Source: Williamsia sterculiae
GTDB taxonomy: Bacteria > Actinomycetota > Actinomycetes > Mycobacteriales > Mycobacteriaceae
NCBI RefSeq assembly: GCF_900156495.1
Contig: NZ_FTNT01000006.1
Coordinates: 185,422 to 249,421, forward strand
Reading direction: 5' to 3'
DNA: 64,000 bases
The position numbers and the translations under genes were made by a program. The notes under the pieces were generated by a model. It was not told the origin of the DNA, ran no database searches, and saw only the letters and a list, made by a program, of their open reading frames with translations. Positions 43,268 through 53,610 of this stretch are shown here, piece after piece. Position 1 is the first letter of the stretch, and every line of letters begins with the position of its first letter.

Positions 43268-44386
43268 TCAGCGGTTGGGGAACGGCCAGGGATTGGGCGT
43301 ACACACCAGCGATCGGTCTGCCTGCATGTCCGGATCGAGGGCCATGATCTCGCTGTTGGCGACGCCGAAGCTCTGCTGCATCATGACCGGCGCCAACGCG
43401 CCGTTGCGAGCACACGGTTCGTGCTTGTCGTATCCGATGGCGTGGCCGACCTCGTGGTTGACCGCGTACTGCCGGTAGGCGAGGTCGTCGCCCTGATACG
43501 ACACCGCGCCGCGCACCCACCGGGCCTCGTTCAGGGTCACCCGCGTCTCCGGCGGGTAGTAGCAGGACGACTCGAGTTGGATCTGGTAGCCGCACAGTTC
43601 CCGGGTGGTCCCGGTGGAGGTGAGGGTGACCCGGAAATCGGGGGTTCCTCTGTCGACACGACGGAATGCGACCTGGCCGCCGCCGATCCAGCTCTTGGGG
43701 TTGGCAAGCGTCGCGTCGACGAACCGGGCGAAGGTGGCGTCCCCGCCGAAGTCGGGTGCGGACAGCCCGTCCTCCACCTCGACGGTGTAGCTGTACAACT
43801 GCGCACCCGTGCCCGCCCTGCCGGTACTGCCGGGGACCACGTGATACGTCTTGCGGCCGGTGGTGGTGTACGGCCCGCCCGCAGGCAACACACCCGACGG
43901 CATGGCCACGGTCCGGGCATCGCCGCTCGGTGCACCCACGGCCGTGGACTCCTCGTTCACCTGGGTGTTGCGTGCACCCGCGGTGGGCGCGGCGTCGGAT
44001 CTCGACGATCCGGAATCGTGATGTCGGGTGGCGGTGAGGACCACCAGGACCACGGTCAGGACGGCGAGCACCGGGATGGCGTAGGCCCGCCAACCGTAGG
44101 TCCGGAAGAACCGTCCGATCGGGCTCTGCTTGCGTCGTTCGGGTCGCGGCGGACGATCCGGCCGCGGCCGACGGACCCGCTCGGCCGTGGGGTCCCACTC
44201 GGCGCGCAGCGGCTGGTTCCGACCGGGTCGGCCGCGCGGAGCATCCGACAGCCCGGGCGTCGCGGGACCCGGCGGCAGCGCGGGATGACCGCCGCGCCCC
44301 GGCGCGCCCGCTCCGGCGCGAGCTCGGGACCCGATGGGCGGATGACGCTGACCGGCGTCTCCCGGACCACCTGCTGACGAGTTCAC
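43268..44386 (-). CDS. DUF3152 membrane-anchored metalloprotease-like protein
   Basis: 372 residues, GTG start. Long Pro/Arg/Gly-rich cytoplasmic region, one membrane helix (about 115-135, AIPVLAVLTVVLVVLTATR), then an extracytoplasmic domain with the extended zinc motif AVNHEVGHAIGYDKHEPC (metzincin-like HExxHxxGxxH pattern with Glu) and a final Met-containing VMMQQSFGVAN. Probably a secreted zinc peptidase of unknown target. Positional orthologue of Rv3207c. Confidence 0.9.
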   Translation of the reverse strand: MNSSAGGPGDAGQRHPPIGSRARAGAGAPGRGGHPALPPGPATPGLSDAPRGRPGRNQPLRAEWDPTAERVRRPRPDRPPRPERRKQSPIGRFFRTYGWRAYAIPVLAVLTVVLVVLTATRHHDSGSSRSDAAPTAGARNTQVNEESTAVGAPSGDARTVAMPSGVLPAGGPYTTTGRKTYHVVPGSTGRAGTGAQLYSYTVEVEDGLSAPDFGGDATFARFVDATLANPKSWIGGGQVAFRRVDRGTPDFRVTLTSTGTTRELCGYQIQLESSCYYPPETRVTLNEARWVRGAVSYQGDDLAYRQYAVNHEVGHAIGYDKHEPCARNGALAPVMMQQSFGVANSEIMALDPDMQADRSLVCTPNPWPFPNR

Positions 44387-44415
44387 CGCACTACCTTCTC
44401 ATGTGCCCGATCTGT

Positions 44416-45378
44416 TCATGTGCCCACTCTTTTCAGGTGTGCCGCGATGAGTTCCGCGGTGCGTTCGGGGACCTCCATCTGGCTGACGTGGCCCACACCG
44501 TCGAACATCACCAGCCGGGCACCCGGAATGGTCCTGGCCACCTTCGCCGCGAGCCGCGAGCTCACCAGCTGATCCTCGCGCCCCCAGATCACCAACGTGG
44601 GCACACGGATCCGGCGGGCGCGGACCCAGTGGTCACGTCCCCCGAGCCGCAGCCAGCTCGCGACCAGGGTGTTGAAACTGCCCGAGAGGGCCGCCGACGC
44701 CCACGGCATCGCCGCCCTGGCCGTCGCGTGCTCGACCGCCTGCGCCGTGCGCACCGGACCGACCACCGACGGTTGGACCATGATGTGCCGGAACGTCTGG
44801 GCCACCTGAGCCTCGGCGCGGACCCGACCGAGGTATCCGAACACCATCCGACCGAGACCGGGCGTGCCCGCCAGGGCCAGCGGCAGGAAGGTGACCCGGC
44901 GCGGCCCGGGCCGGATGTCGGGGAATGCGGGTGAGATCAGGGTCAGGGTGCGCACCAGGTCGGGGCGTTGTTCGGCGACGCGGGCCACCACCACCCCGCC
45001 GAGCGAGTTGCCGACCAGGTCGGCACCGCCGAGCATCTCCAGCACCGCGATCACCGAGTCGATCAGCGCGGACAGCGTGTACCGGCCACCGGCAGGGGGT
45101 TCGGAGAAACCGAAACCGGGCAGGTCCATCGCGTGCCCCACGCCGAACGGTCGCAGCAGTTCGCCGAGGTCGTGCCAGTTCAACGAGGACCCACCCAGAC
45201 CATGGACGTACAGGATCGGGTGGTGGTGGTCGGTGGCGACGTCGGGGGCATCCGAGGTGTGTCGCACGAAGACCCGGGCACCGGCGGCGTGGACGTACCG
45301 GCCCGGCCACAGCGCCGTCGTCCGATCGAGCGCGGCCAATGCCGGCGCATGCTCGTCCAGGGGTTCGGTGTCGGTCAC
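44416..45378 (-). CDS. Alpha/beta hydrolase
   Basis: 320 residues from a GTG start (MTDTEPLDEHAPALAALDRT). Alpha/beta-hydrolase fold: oxyanion HGLGGSSLNWHDLGELLRPF, nucleophile Ser125 in LVGNSLGGVVVARVA, acid region VIWGREDQLV, terminal His in FDGVGHVSQMEVPE. Substrate unknown; the closest functional groups are C-C hydrolases, haloperoxidase-like esterases and lipases. It starts divergently from the TetR gene and may be regulated by it. Confidence 0.88.
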   Translation of the reverse strand: MTDTEPLDEHAPALAALDRTTALWPGRYVHAAGARVFVRHTSDAPDVATDHHHPILYVHGLGGSSLNWHDLGELLRPFGVGHAMDLPGFGFSEPPAGGRYTLSALIDSVIAVLEMLGGADLVGNSLGGVVVARVAEQRPDLVRTLTLISPAFPDIRPGPRRVTFLPLALAGTPGLGRMVFGYLGRVRAEAQVAQTFRHIMVQPSVVGPVRTAQAVEHATARAAMPWASAALSGSFNTLVASWLRLGGRDHWVRARRIRVPTLVIWGREDQLVSSRLAAKVARTIPGARLVMFDGVGHVSQMEVPERTAELIAAHLKRVGT

Positions 45379-45483
45379 CGCTCCAGGATGCCCGAGAGGG
45401 GCGCCCACGGGCCGCCCGAGGTGGCCCACCGCGGTGTCCGAGCCCGGGAGTCACCCGCTGTCCGGTCGGGTGGTCGGGAGTAA

Positions 45484-46143
<660 letters not shown>

Positions 46144-46186
46144 GCGACTCACGCCGGGCGACCCGGTCTCCGGGTCGACGGCTCTC

Positions 46187-46426
46187 CTACAGGCCCGGCC
46201 CGCCGAAACCGACGCGACGCGATTCGGGGGTACCCACCTCGACGTAGGCGATCTTGGTGACCGGCACGAGGAATCGCACACCCTTGTCGTCGACCAGGTT
46301 GAGCAACGGCGACTTACCGGACAGCGCCTCCTCGACCTTGGCCTGCGCGTCGTCGCTGCTGAGATCGGTGTGTACCACCAGCTCCCGCGGGGTGTCGGTG
46401 ATGCCGACCTTCACGTCAATGGCCAC
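46187..46426 (-). CDS. DUF3107 family protein
   Basis: 79 residues. Sequence VAIDVKVGITDTPRELVVHT and FLVPVTKIAYVEVG identify the small DUF3107 family (Rv3208A/TB9.4 type). The GTG start is chosen because GGAGG lies 6 nt upstream; the ATG two codons earlier would abut the ribosome site directly. Function unknown. Confidence 0.88.
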   Translation of the reverse strand: MAIDVKVGITDTPRELVVHTDLSSDDAQAKVEEALSGKSPLLNLVDDKGVRFLVPVTKIAYVEVGTPESRRVGFGGPGL

Positions 46427-46554
46427 GGCCATCCTCCACTCTTTGACACGACACTGTTGTTGGCCGTGGGACACGGCTGCACGGTCAGGCTAAACGAGCG
46501 CGGCAGGCCTCCGGCACCGACTCCGCTCGCAGCGAACGCCGACGGACCGATGCC

Positions 46555-47268
46555 TCAGCCGAGGCCCAGGTCGGACATGCGGGTGACGTGCCGATCCTGG
46601 ATCGACTCGAAGAACTCGGCCATCCGGTTCAGGTCCGATCCGGCGAACAGCAGATCGGTGATGGTGTCCTCGGCCGCGAGCACGTGCTGGGCCTGGGTGA
46701 TCGCCTCGCCGAGGAGACGTCGACCCCACAGCGTCAACGGCGCGATCAGGTCGGGGTTCTCGGTGACGGCACGACGCACCTCGGCACACGCGAAGTGTGA
46801 ACTCGCGGTCTCCGCCATCACCGTGCGCACCACCTGCTCGGCCTCGGTGGGCAGCACACTGGCGACCTCGAGGTAGAAGTCGGCGGCCAGACCGTCGCCG
46901 ATGTAGGACTTCACCAGCGCCTCCAGCCAGGTGTTCGGCGGGGTGGAGCTGTGGTATCGCTCGAGCACCGGCGCAAACCGGACGATCGCATCCTCCACGG
47001 CCACCTCGGACGACAGGCGACCCGCCAGCACCTCGAAGTGCCGCATCTCCGAGGCCGCCATCCGTGCCATCGCCAGTCGCCCCTGCAGATCGGGGGCCAA
47101 CTGCGCCTCGTCGGTGAGTCGGTAGAACGCGGCCAACTCGCCGGCCAGCAGCACACCGAACAGCTGCCGGATCCCGGGGTGGTCGGCCCCCACCCGATCC
47201 GATGAGACCCGATCGTGTGTGGTTGAGACCTCGGACACCGGCGATGAGGAAGGTGAGCCACTCGACAT
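46555..47268 (-). CDS. Ferritin-like fold protein
   Basis: 237 residues, ATG start (MSSGSPSSSPVSEVST). A four-helix bundle with Glu/His ligand motifs: FGVLLAGELAAFYRL, MAASEMRHFEVLAGRL and TVMAETASSHFACAEVRRAV, as in ferritin-like di-iron proteins related to the MiaE group. Conserved in Mycobacteriales at this locus (Rv3210c); true substrate unknown. Divergent from the rhlE-type helicase. Confidence 0.85.
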   Translation of the reverse strand: MSSGSPSSSPVSEVSTTHDRVSSDRVGADHPGIRQLFGVLLAGELAAFYRLTDEAQLAPDLQGRLAMARMAASEMRHFEVLAGRLSSEVAVEDAIVRFAPVLERYHSSTPPNTWLEALVKSYIGDGLAADFYLEVASVLPTEAEQVVRTVMAETASSHFACAEVRRAVTENPDLIAPLTLWGRRLLGEAITQAQHVLAAEDTITDLLFAGSDLNRMAEFFESIQDRHVTRMSDLGLG

Positions 47269-47525
47269 GGCCCCGATCCTACGCATCGCCGAGCCACTCG
47301 GCAGACCGGCAACCGGGTCGGATGCGAGTGGTCGGTACCGCCGCGGGTACACTCCGAGTTGCGGATGCCGCATCAGGCGAGCGAACCGCCCCCAGCGCCC
47401 CTGTGCGCGCACCGGGCCCGACGGTCGAGCCGATGCAGATCGGTTCCCACCCCACACAGCTGTGAGGCGGTACGAGTCGGTTGGAGTCTTCATGTGCGCG
47501 CGACGCCACATCGAAAGGCACCTTC

Positions 47526-49232
47526 TTGAGCACCGGCGAGACCCTGAACACCAGCGAGACGATCACCACCGACGGCGCAGCGCCCGACGCGCAGGCCCCG
47601 GTGGACCTCGAGCCCCAGAATCCCGAATCCCAGAATCTTGAACCCAAGACCACCGTCGTCGACGACGGGCACACCTCCCCCACCTTCGCCGAACTGGGCG
47701 TCCACCAGCAGATCGTCGACGCGCTGGCCGCGGCGGGCAAGACCCATACCTTCGCGATCCAAGAGCTCACCCTGCCGCTCGCCATCGCCGGTGACGACCT
47801 CATCGGCCAGGCGCGCACCGGTATGGGCAAGACCTTCGGTTTCGGCGTCCCGCTGCTGCACCGCCTGGCCAGTGAGGCGGGCAGCGGTGACCTCCGCGCG
47901 CTCGACGGCACCCCCCGCGCGCTGGTGATCGTGCCCACCCGTGAACTCTGTCTGCAGGTCACCGGCGATCTGGAGGAGGCGGCCACACAGATCCGGGTCC
48001 GCGGCAACGACGGCGCGGACCGCGACATCCGGCTGCTCTCCATCTATGGCGGCCGCCCCTACGAGTCGCAGATCTCGGAGTTGCAGAAGGGGATCGACGT
48101 GGTCGTCGGCACCCCGGGACGCCTGCTCGACCTGGCCCAGCAGGGCCACCTCATCCTCGGCAAGGTCCAGATCCTCGTCCTCGACGAGGCCGACGAGATG
48201 CTCGACCTCGGCTTCCTGCCCGACATCGAGCGCATCCTGTCGGCGCTGCCGGAACCGCGGCAGACGATGCTGTTCTCGGCGACCATGCCCGGTCCGATCG
48301 TCACCCTGGCGCGGACCTTCCTGCACCGGCCGACCCACATCCGCGCCGAGCACGCACAGGACTCGGCGATCCACGAACGCACGGCGCAGTACATCTACCG
48401 CGCCCACGCGCTGGACAAGGTGGAGTTGCTGTCCCGGGTGCTGCAGGCCGACGGTCGCGGCGCGACCATGATCTTCACCCGCACCAAGCGCACCGCGCAG
48501 AAGGTGGCCGACGATCTCGCCGAGCGCGGGTTCGCGGTCGGTGCCGTGCACGGTGACCTCGGTCAGGTGGCTCGGGAGAAGGCGTTGAACAGGTTCCGCG
48601 AAGGCACCATCGACGTGCTGGTCGCCACCGACGTCGCCGCCCGCGGTATCGACATCGACGACGTCACCCATGTCATCAACTATCAGTGCCCGGACGACGA
48701 GAAGACCTATGTGCACCGCATCGGCCGCACCGGCCGTGCCGGGCGTACCGGTATCGCGGTCACCCTCGTCGACTGGGACGAACTGCACCGCTGGGAGCTG
48801 ATCGACAAGGCGCTCGGGCTGGGCAAGCCGGAACCGGTGGAGACCTACTCCAGCTCCCCGCACCTGCGCGAGGAACTGAACATCCCGGAGTCGGTGACCA
48901 GTGGTCGCGTGGGACCGGCGGCCGAGGCCACCGGTACCCGCAGCGGTGCGCGCGGCGGTCGCGACCGCGACGGCGAGCGCCGCGAACCGCGTCCGGCCCG
49001 TGCTGCCAACGGCAACCGCACCCGCCGCCGTACCCGTTCGGGTGTGCCCGCCGACGGTGCGACCGCGGCCACGTCGGCCACCACCGGTGCCGAGGCCACC
49101 ACCACCGCCGGTGGGTCCGACGCCGACGCCCCCGCCAAGCGCAAGCGTCGACGTCGCCGCCGGGGTGGTTCCGGTTCGGGTGCGAACGGGCAGAACACCA
49201 CGAGTTCCACGCCGTCCACGTCCGGCGACTGA
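47526..49232 (+). CDS. rhlE: DEAD-box RNA helicase, RhlE type
   Basis: About 568 residues if translation starts at the TTG 7 nt after GAAAGG. Motifs in order: Q motif FAELGVHQQIVDALAAAGKT, I QARTGMGKT, Ia VPTRELCLQV, Ib VGTPGRLLDL, II LDEADEML, III FSATMP, IV IFTRTKRTAQKVADDL, V TDVAARGIDI, VI HRIGRTGRAGRTG. The C-terminal 110 residues are basic and low-complexity (RKRKRRRR-type clusters), an RNA-binding tail as in actinobacterial cold-shock and ribosome-assembly helicases. Positional orthologue of Rv3211. Confidence 0.93.
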   Translation: MSTGETLNTSETITTDGAAPDAQAPVDLEPQNPESQNLEPKTTVVDDGHTSPTFAELGVHQQIVDALAAAGKTHTFAIQELTLPLAIAGDDLIGQARTGMGKTFGFGVPLLHRLASEAGSGDLRALDGTPRALVIVPTRELCLQVTGDLEEAATQIRVRGNDGADRDIRLLSIYGGRPYESQISELQKGIDVVVGTPGRLLDLAQQGHLILGKVQILVLDEADEMLDLGFLPDIERILSALPEPRQTMLFSATMPGPIVTLARTFLHRPTHIRAEHAQDSAIHERTAQYIYRAHALDKVELLSRVLQADGRGATMIFTRTKRTAQKVADDLAERGFAVGAVHGDLGQVAREKALNRFREGTIDVLVATDVAARGIDIDDVTHVINYQCPDDEKTYVHRIGRTGRAGRTGIAVTLVDWDELHRWELIDKALGLGKPEPVETYSSSPHLREELNIPESVTSGRVGPAAEATGTRSGARGGRDRDGERREPRPARAANGNRTRRRTRSGVPADGATAATSATTGAEATTTAGGSDADAPAKRKRRRRRRGGSGSGANGQNTTSSTPSTSGD

Positions 49233-49248
49233 GCCGTAGACCACCGGA

Positions 49249-50499
49249 GTGCTCGCACCGGAACGACGCACACGCGTCGATCTTCTCGTCGCCGCCGTCA
49301 TCACCCTCGTGGTCGCGGTGGCCGCCCTGCTCATCTGGCGCAGCAGCGACGTGGAACACACCTCCGTGACCCCGGCGGCCGCGACCATCCCCACCGTCGG
49401 CCCGGCGTCGGGTCCCGCCACCGCGATGCGCGTGGCGTGGTCGGCGCCGAGCGGAGCCACGACCACCCCGTTGGTGACCGATGAGGTGGTCGTGACCGCA
49501 CACGGTGGTTCATTGGTGGGCCACGATCCGACCTCCGGCAGGCAACTGTGGAACTACACCCGCGACCTACCGCTGTGCGGCGCGACCGTGCTGACGTCCG
49601 CACCCGACGACCTGGTGGTCGGCGCGTACCGCAACTCACGTGGCTGCGGTGAGGTGAGCACCGTGAAGTCGTCGACCGGCACCCGAGGGCCCAACCGCTC
49701 CAGCGACGACGACGACGCGGTGCAGTTGTCCTCCGACAGCGACTTCGTCGTCGCGCAGGGCCGCACCCGGCTGGAATCGTGGGGTTCGTCGATGGTGCGC
49801 GGCGTGGAGTACGGGCGGGTCGACGCCCCGGTGAAGCCCGCCACCCAACCGCGCAGCGGATGCACCCTGTACGACTCCGGGGTCGGCGACAACCGGATCG
49901 CGATCATCGAACGCTGCGCCGGCGACGCGGGTTACCGATTGACCGTCATCTCCACCACCCAGGACAAGGACGAGAAGGTCGACGAGAAGGGGTCACAGAT
50001 CATCACCGCCGCGGGTGTCGAACCGCCGCGGATCGCTGCCGTCGGCGACTCGGAAGTCGCGGTGTACCAGGGTGCTCCACCCGCCGCGGGTGGTCCGCAG
50101 ACACCGGTGATCAAGCTCTACAGCTCCGAGGTGGTGCAGACCGCGTCCAACGTGGTCCTCGGCCGGGCGACCGCACCGCAGGGTAGTCACCCGGTGCGCA
50201 GCGGCGGGATCATCACCTTCTGGACCGGGAAGTCGACCGTCGTCCTCGACGGTGTGACCTTGCGGCCGGTGTTCCAGGTTCCCGAGACCCTCGGTCCGGG
50301 CGTCGCCGTCGGCGAGGATCTCCTGGTACCCGGGCGTTCCGGGATCGGTGTGTACCGGATCGCCGGCGGCAGCCAGGTCCGCACCATCCCCGTCACCCGT
50401 GACGGCTACCGCGGCGGTGAGGTGGGGCTCGGCGCCATCGGCAGCACCGTCCTCGAGCAGTACGACGGCACCGTGCGCGCTCTGGTCCCCACGCGCTGA
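49249..50499 (+). CDS. Membrane-anchored beta-propeller (PQQ-like) protein
   Basis: 416 residues, GTG start 16 nt after the helicase stop, likely cotranscribed. One N-terminal membrane helix (about 11-30, LLVAAVITLVVAVAALLIWR), then an exported domain with PQQ/beta-propeller-like repeats (VTAHGGSLVGHDPTSGRQLW). Paired cysteines (LCGATV, RGCGEV, SGCTLYD, ERCAGD) suggest disulfides. Function unknown; positional orthologue of Rv3212. Confidence 0.82.
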   Translation: MLAPERRTRVDLLVAAVITLVVAVAALLIWRSSDVEHTSVTPAAATIPTVGPASGPATAMRVAWSAPSGATTTPLVTDEVVVTAHGGSLVGHDPTSGRQLWNYTRDLPLCGATVLTSAPDDLVVGAYRNSRGCGEVSTVKSSTGTRGPNRSSDDDDAVQLSSDSDFVVAQGRTRLESWGSSMVRGVEYGRVDAPVKPATQPRSGCTLYDSGVGDNRIAIIERCAGDAGYRLTVISTTQDKDEKVDEKGSQIITAAGVEPPRIAAVGDSEVAVYQGAPPAAGGPQTPVIKLYSSEVVQTASNVVLGRATAPQGSHPVRSGGIITFWTGKSTVVLDGVTLRPVFQVPETLGPGVAVGEDLLVPGRSGIGVYRIAGGSQVRTIPVTRDGYRGGEVGLGAIGSTVLEQYDGTVRALVPTR

Positions 50500-50530
50500 C
50501 GCGATCCGCGGACGGCAACCGCCGTGACGA

Positions 50531-51325
50531 TCAGCCGACGGCCTCGAGCGTGGCCAGCGGCGCACTGTGCTGCCAGAACTGCACCAGGTTGTCGGCGAGT
50601 TCACGGTAGGCGTCGGAACCCTTGTTCTTGCGCCCCGAGAGCACCGACACCCCCGACGCGGTGGCCTCGGCGAACCGAACCGTCCGTGGGATCGGCGGAC
50701 TCAGCACCGGCAGTTCGTAGCGATCCGCGACGTCGGCGAGGACGTCGCGACTGTGTGTGGTCCGCGAGTCGTACAGCGTCGGGATGACGCCCAGCAACTC
50801 CAGTCCTGGGTTGGTGATCTGCTGCACCTCGCGCACGGTGCGCAGCAGCTGACCCACCCCCCGGTGCGCCAACGTCTCGCACTGTAACGGGACCACCACC
50901 TCATCGGCCGCGGTCAACCCGTTGAGGGTGAGCACTCCGAGCGATGGCGGGCAGTCGAGCAGCACCACGTCGTAATCCTCGGCGACGGTCGCGATGGCCC
51001 GCTTGAGCGCGTATTCACGGCCGGGGCGCATGAGCAGCAACGCCTCGGCACCCGCGAGGTCGATGGTCGCGGGCAGCAGGGTCACACCGTCCTCGGTGTC
51101 GACGAGTGCGTCGACCACCTCGGCCTCGCCGAGCAGCACCTCGTGCACCGACACCTCGAGGTGGTCGGGGTCATGGCCGAGCGAGAAGGTCAGACAACCC
51201 TGCGGATCGAGATCGACGACCAGGACCGAGCGGTCCAGTGCGGCCAGCGCCGCGCCCACCGACGCGACCGTGGTGGTCTTGGCGACGCCACCCTTCTGAT
51301 TGGCGACGGCAAGCACCTTCGTCAT
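50531..51325 (-). CDS. ParA/Soj/MinD family ATPase
   Basis: 264 residues, ATG start. Deviant Walker A KGGVAKTTTVASVGAALAAL (about 11-30), Walker A' VVDLDPQGCLTFSLGHD and Walker B DVVLLDCPPSLGVLTLNGL. Dimerises with ATP and positions cargo on DNA or membrane. No ParB or cargo gene adjoins it, so it is an orphan; the orthologue Rv3213c is distinct from the oriC-proximal parA. Confidence 0.92.
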   Translation of the reverse strand: MTKVLAVANQKGGVAKTTTVASVGAALAALDRSVLVVDLDPQGCLTFSLGHDPDHLEVSVHEVLLGEAEVVDALVDTEDGVTLLPATIDLAGAEALLLMRPGREYALKRAIATVAEDYDVVLLDCPPSLGVLTLNGLTAADEVVVPLQCETLAHRGVGQLLRTVREVQQITNPGLELLGVIPTLYDSRTTHSRDVLADVADRYELPVLSPPIPRTVRFAEATASGVSVLSGRKNKGSDAYRELADNLVQFWQHSAPLATLEAVG

Positions 51326-51436
51326 ACAACTCCCTCACAGCTGGGTACGTCCGTCATCGCATGCGTTCGTGCGGCATCCGATCCCGGCGACATCTCACGT
51401 CCGAGCATAGGCGGGCAGGGTGCAGAATGGGTGCTC

Positions 51437-52087
51437 GTGGGCAGCCCAACGCACCGACTGATCCTGATCCGACACGGTGAGACCGAGTGGTCGGTGACCG
51501 GAAAGCACACCGGCAGCACCGACATCGACCTGACCGAGGCCGGGCGCGACCAGGCCACGACCCTGCGCACGCCGCTCGATGACCTGTCGCTGGTCCGTCC
51601 GTGGGTCATCTCGTCGCCGAGAACCCGTGCGCGGCGTACCGCCGAACTCGCCGACCTGACAGTCGACGAGGTCTCGGATCTGTTGTGCGAGTGGGACTAC
51701 GGCGACTACGAGGGATTGACGACCCCGGAGATCAGGCAGACCGATCCGCAGTGGACCATCTGGTCGGCCGGCGCCCCGGGCGGCGAATCGGTGGCGCAGA
51801 TGAGCGACCGGATCGATCAGGTCATCGCGACCGTCGCGCCGATCATGACCGACCGCGATGTGGTGGTCGTCGCGCACGGCCATTTCAGCCGCAGCCTGCT
51901 GGCGCGCTGGATCGACAGCCCCGTCGACGTGGGCGAACATTTCGCGATGCTGCCCGCCTCGTTGGCGGTGCTGACCTTCAACGGTGAGTACCGACAGATC
52001 AACAACCTCGGCATCACCGGTTACGCCAGCGCGCACTACGTCGACGCCGGGCGGCCCACCCGCGCCGGGCATTCGGCCGGCACGTGA
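51437..52087 (+). CDS. Histidine phosphatase family protein
   Basis: 216 residues, GTG start. Catalytic RHG motif at His13 in LILIRHGETEWSVTGKHTG; the second His in VVVAHGHFSRSLLARW; substrate-side Glu in CEWDYGDYEGL. Equivalent to Rv3214 (gpm2/entD), shown in M. tuberculosis to be an acid phosphatase rather than a mutase. The siderophore-type entC gene that follows in M. tuberculosis is absent here. Confidence 0.9.
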   Translation: MGSPTHRLILIRHGETEWSVTGKHTGSTDIDLTEAGRDQATTLRTPLDDLSLVRPWVISSPRTRARRTAELADLTVDEVSDLLCEWDYGDYEGLTTPEIRQTDPQWTIWSAGAPGGESVAQMSDRIDQVIATVAPIMTDRDVVVVAHGHFSRSLLARWIDSPVDVGEHFAMLPASLAVLTFNGEYRQINNLGITGYASAHYVDAGRPTRAGHSAGT

Positions 52088-52091
52088 GCGG

Positions 52092-52565
52092 TCAGCGACG
52101 ACGCCGTGGGCGTCCGCGACGCGGGGCCGGGGGTTCGCCGATGCCGTCGTCGACCGGTTCGGTGTCGGGCGCGTAGTCGGCGGCCGACCACCGCACGGCC
52201 GACGGACTGAACAGCAAACCGAGGACCAACACCACGACGACGAGCAAGGGCGCCCCGATCCACGGTCGGCCACTATCGGTGAGCAGGGCGAATCCCACCG
52301 GAGCCAGCAAGATCTGTGTGACCACCGCGACCGCGCGACCCCACCGACGGCCGGTGAACAGCGCCCAGCCGCCCGCGAACACACCGATTCCGATGAGCGC
52401 GAACCAGTAGGTGCCCCCGAAAGCGAACGTCGCCTCTTTACCCGCACCGAACCCGATGACCAGGAACACGACGGCCGCGACCACCGCGACCAGCCCTTCG
52501 AACATCACGATCACGCCGGCACGCCGGACGGCGGTGGGCGGCGGGGACGCGGGGCGGGGGCTCAC
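52092..52565 (-). CDS. Membrane protein of unknown function
   Basis: 157 residues, GTG start. Four membrane helices (near 17-38, 46-68, 74-95, 100-118) followed by a Pro/Arg-rich cytoplasmic tail (PPAPRRGRPRRRR). WALFTGRRWGRAVAVVTQIL is characteristic of a small conserved actinobacterial membrane family. No function known. Converges with the phosphatase gene, 4 nt away. Confidence 0.78.
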   Translation of the reverse strand: MSPRPASPPPTAVRRAGVIVMFEGLVAVVAAVVFLVIGFGAGKEATFAFGGTYWFALIGIGVFAGGWALFTGRRWGRAVAVVTQILLAPVGFALLTDSGRPWIGAPLLVVVVLVLGLLFSPSAVRWSAADYAPDTEPVDDGIGEPPAPRRGRPRRRR

Positions 52566-52656
52566 ACCGTCAGCCTAGACAGCGGGCACCGGGGTGCGGC
52601 GAAGTGATGTCGCGGGATTGTGTGCTCGGCTGCCGCACCCTTTAGGCTCAGGACTC

Positions 52657-53610
52657 GTGCGCGCGATGCTCATCGTCAACCCTTTCGCGACGTCGACGAC
52701 CGCAGCCGGGCGCGACGCGCTGGTGAACATGCTCTCCGCACGCCTCGACGTCGTCGTGGAACACACCACCCACCGCGGCCACGCCGGCGAGCTCGCGATC
52801 AAGGCGCGTACCGGCGCATTCGACGTGGTGATCGTGCACGGTGGCGACGGCACGGTCAACGAGGTGGTCAACGGCCTGCTGCCGTCCGCGGACGACACCC
52901 CGGACTCCACCCTCGCCGACGACCTTCCCGCGCTGGCCGTACTGCCCGGTGGCAGCGCGAACGTCTTCGCCCGCGCGCTGGGGATCGACCCCGACCCGTT
53001 GCGGTCGGCCGCGCAGTTGGTCTCGCTGCTGGGCAGCGGGCATCGACGCCGGGTCAGCCTGGGACACGCCAACGGCCGGTGGTTCCTCTTCAACGCGGGC
53101 CTCGGGGTGGACGCCGAGGTGGTCGCCGAGATCGAACAACAACGTCGGGCCGGAAAGAAGGCCACCCCCATGCGGTATGTCTGGGCCACCACCAGGGCTT
53201 TCCTGACGGCATCGCGCCGCACTCCCGCCTTGACCGTCACGGTCCCGGGTGAGCCCGTGTTGACCGGGGTGCATTTCGCCTTCGTCAGCAACTCCACCCC
53301 GTGGACGTTCCTGGGCAACCGCCCCATCGAGACCAACCCGGGCACCGATTTCGACGGCGGCCTCGGTGTCTTTGCGTGCCGGTCGATGAACCCGATCCGC
53401 AACACCCCGCTGTTCCTCCAGTTGCTGAGCAACCGCACGCCACGGGGCCGGCAGTTCTTCCGCACCGACGACGTGGCGGGGGCGCGGATCAGCGCCGATA
53501 CGCCGACGGAGATGCAGATGGACGGTGAACACCTGGGACCGCAGACCGACGTGGTCTTCGGCCACCGGCCCGCGGCGCTTCTGGTCGTCGCGCCGGATCC
53601 GCACTCCTGA
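52657..53610 (+). CDS. Diacylglycerol/lipid kinase family protein
   Basis: 317 residues, GTG start. DAGK catalytic domain: nucleotide-binding LIVNPFATSTTAAGRD (near 5-20), VIVHGGDGTVNEVVNGLL and LPGGSANVFARALGI; C-terminal lipid-binding half with FNAGLGVDAEVVAEIE. Phosphorylates a diacylglycerol or related lipid at the membrane. Positional orthologue of Rv3218. Divergent from the membrane protein gene. Confidence 0.92.
   Translation: MRAMLIVNPFATSTTAAGRDALVNMLSARLDVVVEHTTHRGHAGELAIKARTGAFDVVIVHGGDGTVNEVVNGLLPSADDTPDSTLADDLPALAVLPGGSANVFARALGIDPDPLRSAAQLVSLLGSGHRRRVSLGHANGRWFLFNAGLGVDAEVVAEIEQQRRAGKKATPMRYVWATTRAFLTASRRTPALTVTVPGEPVLTGVHFAFVSNSTPWTFLGNRPIETNPGTDFDGGLGVFACRSMNPIRNTPLFLQLLSNRTPRGRQFFRTDDVAGARISADTPTEMQMDGEHLGPQTDVVFGHRPAALLVVAPDPHS

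Noticed and set aside
47490..49466. 658-codon open frame antisense to rhlE
   Set aside because: The DEAD-box motifs on the plus strand are complete; the antisense product is low-complexity Gly/Arg/Val.
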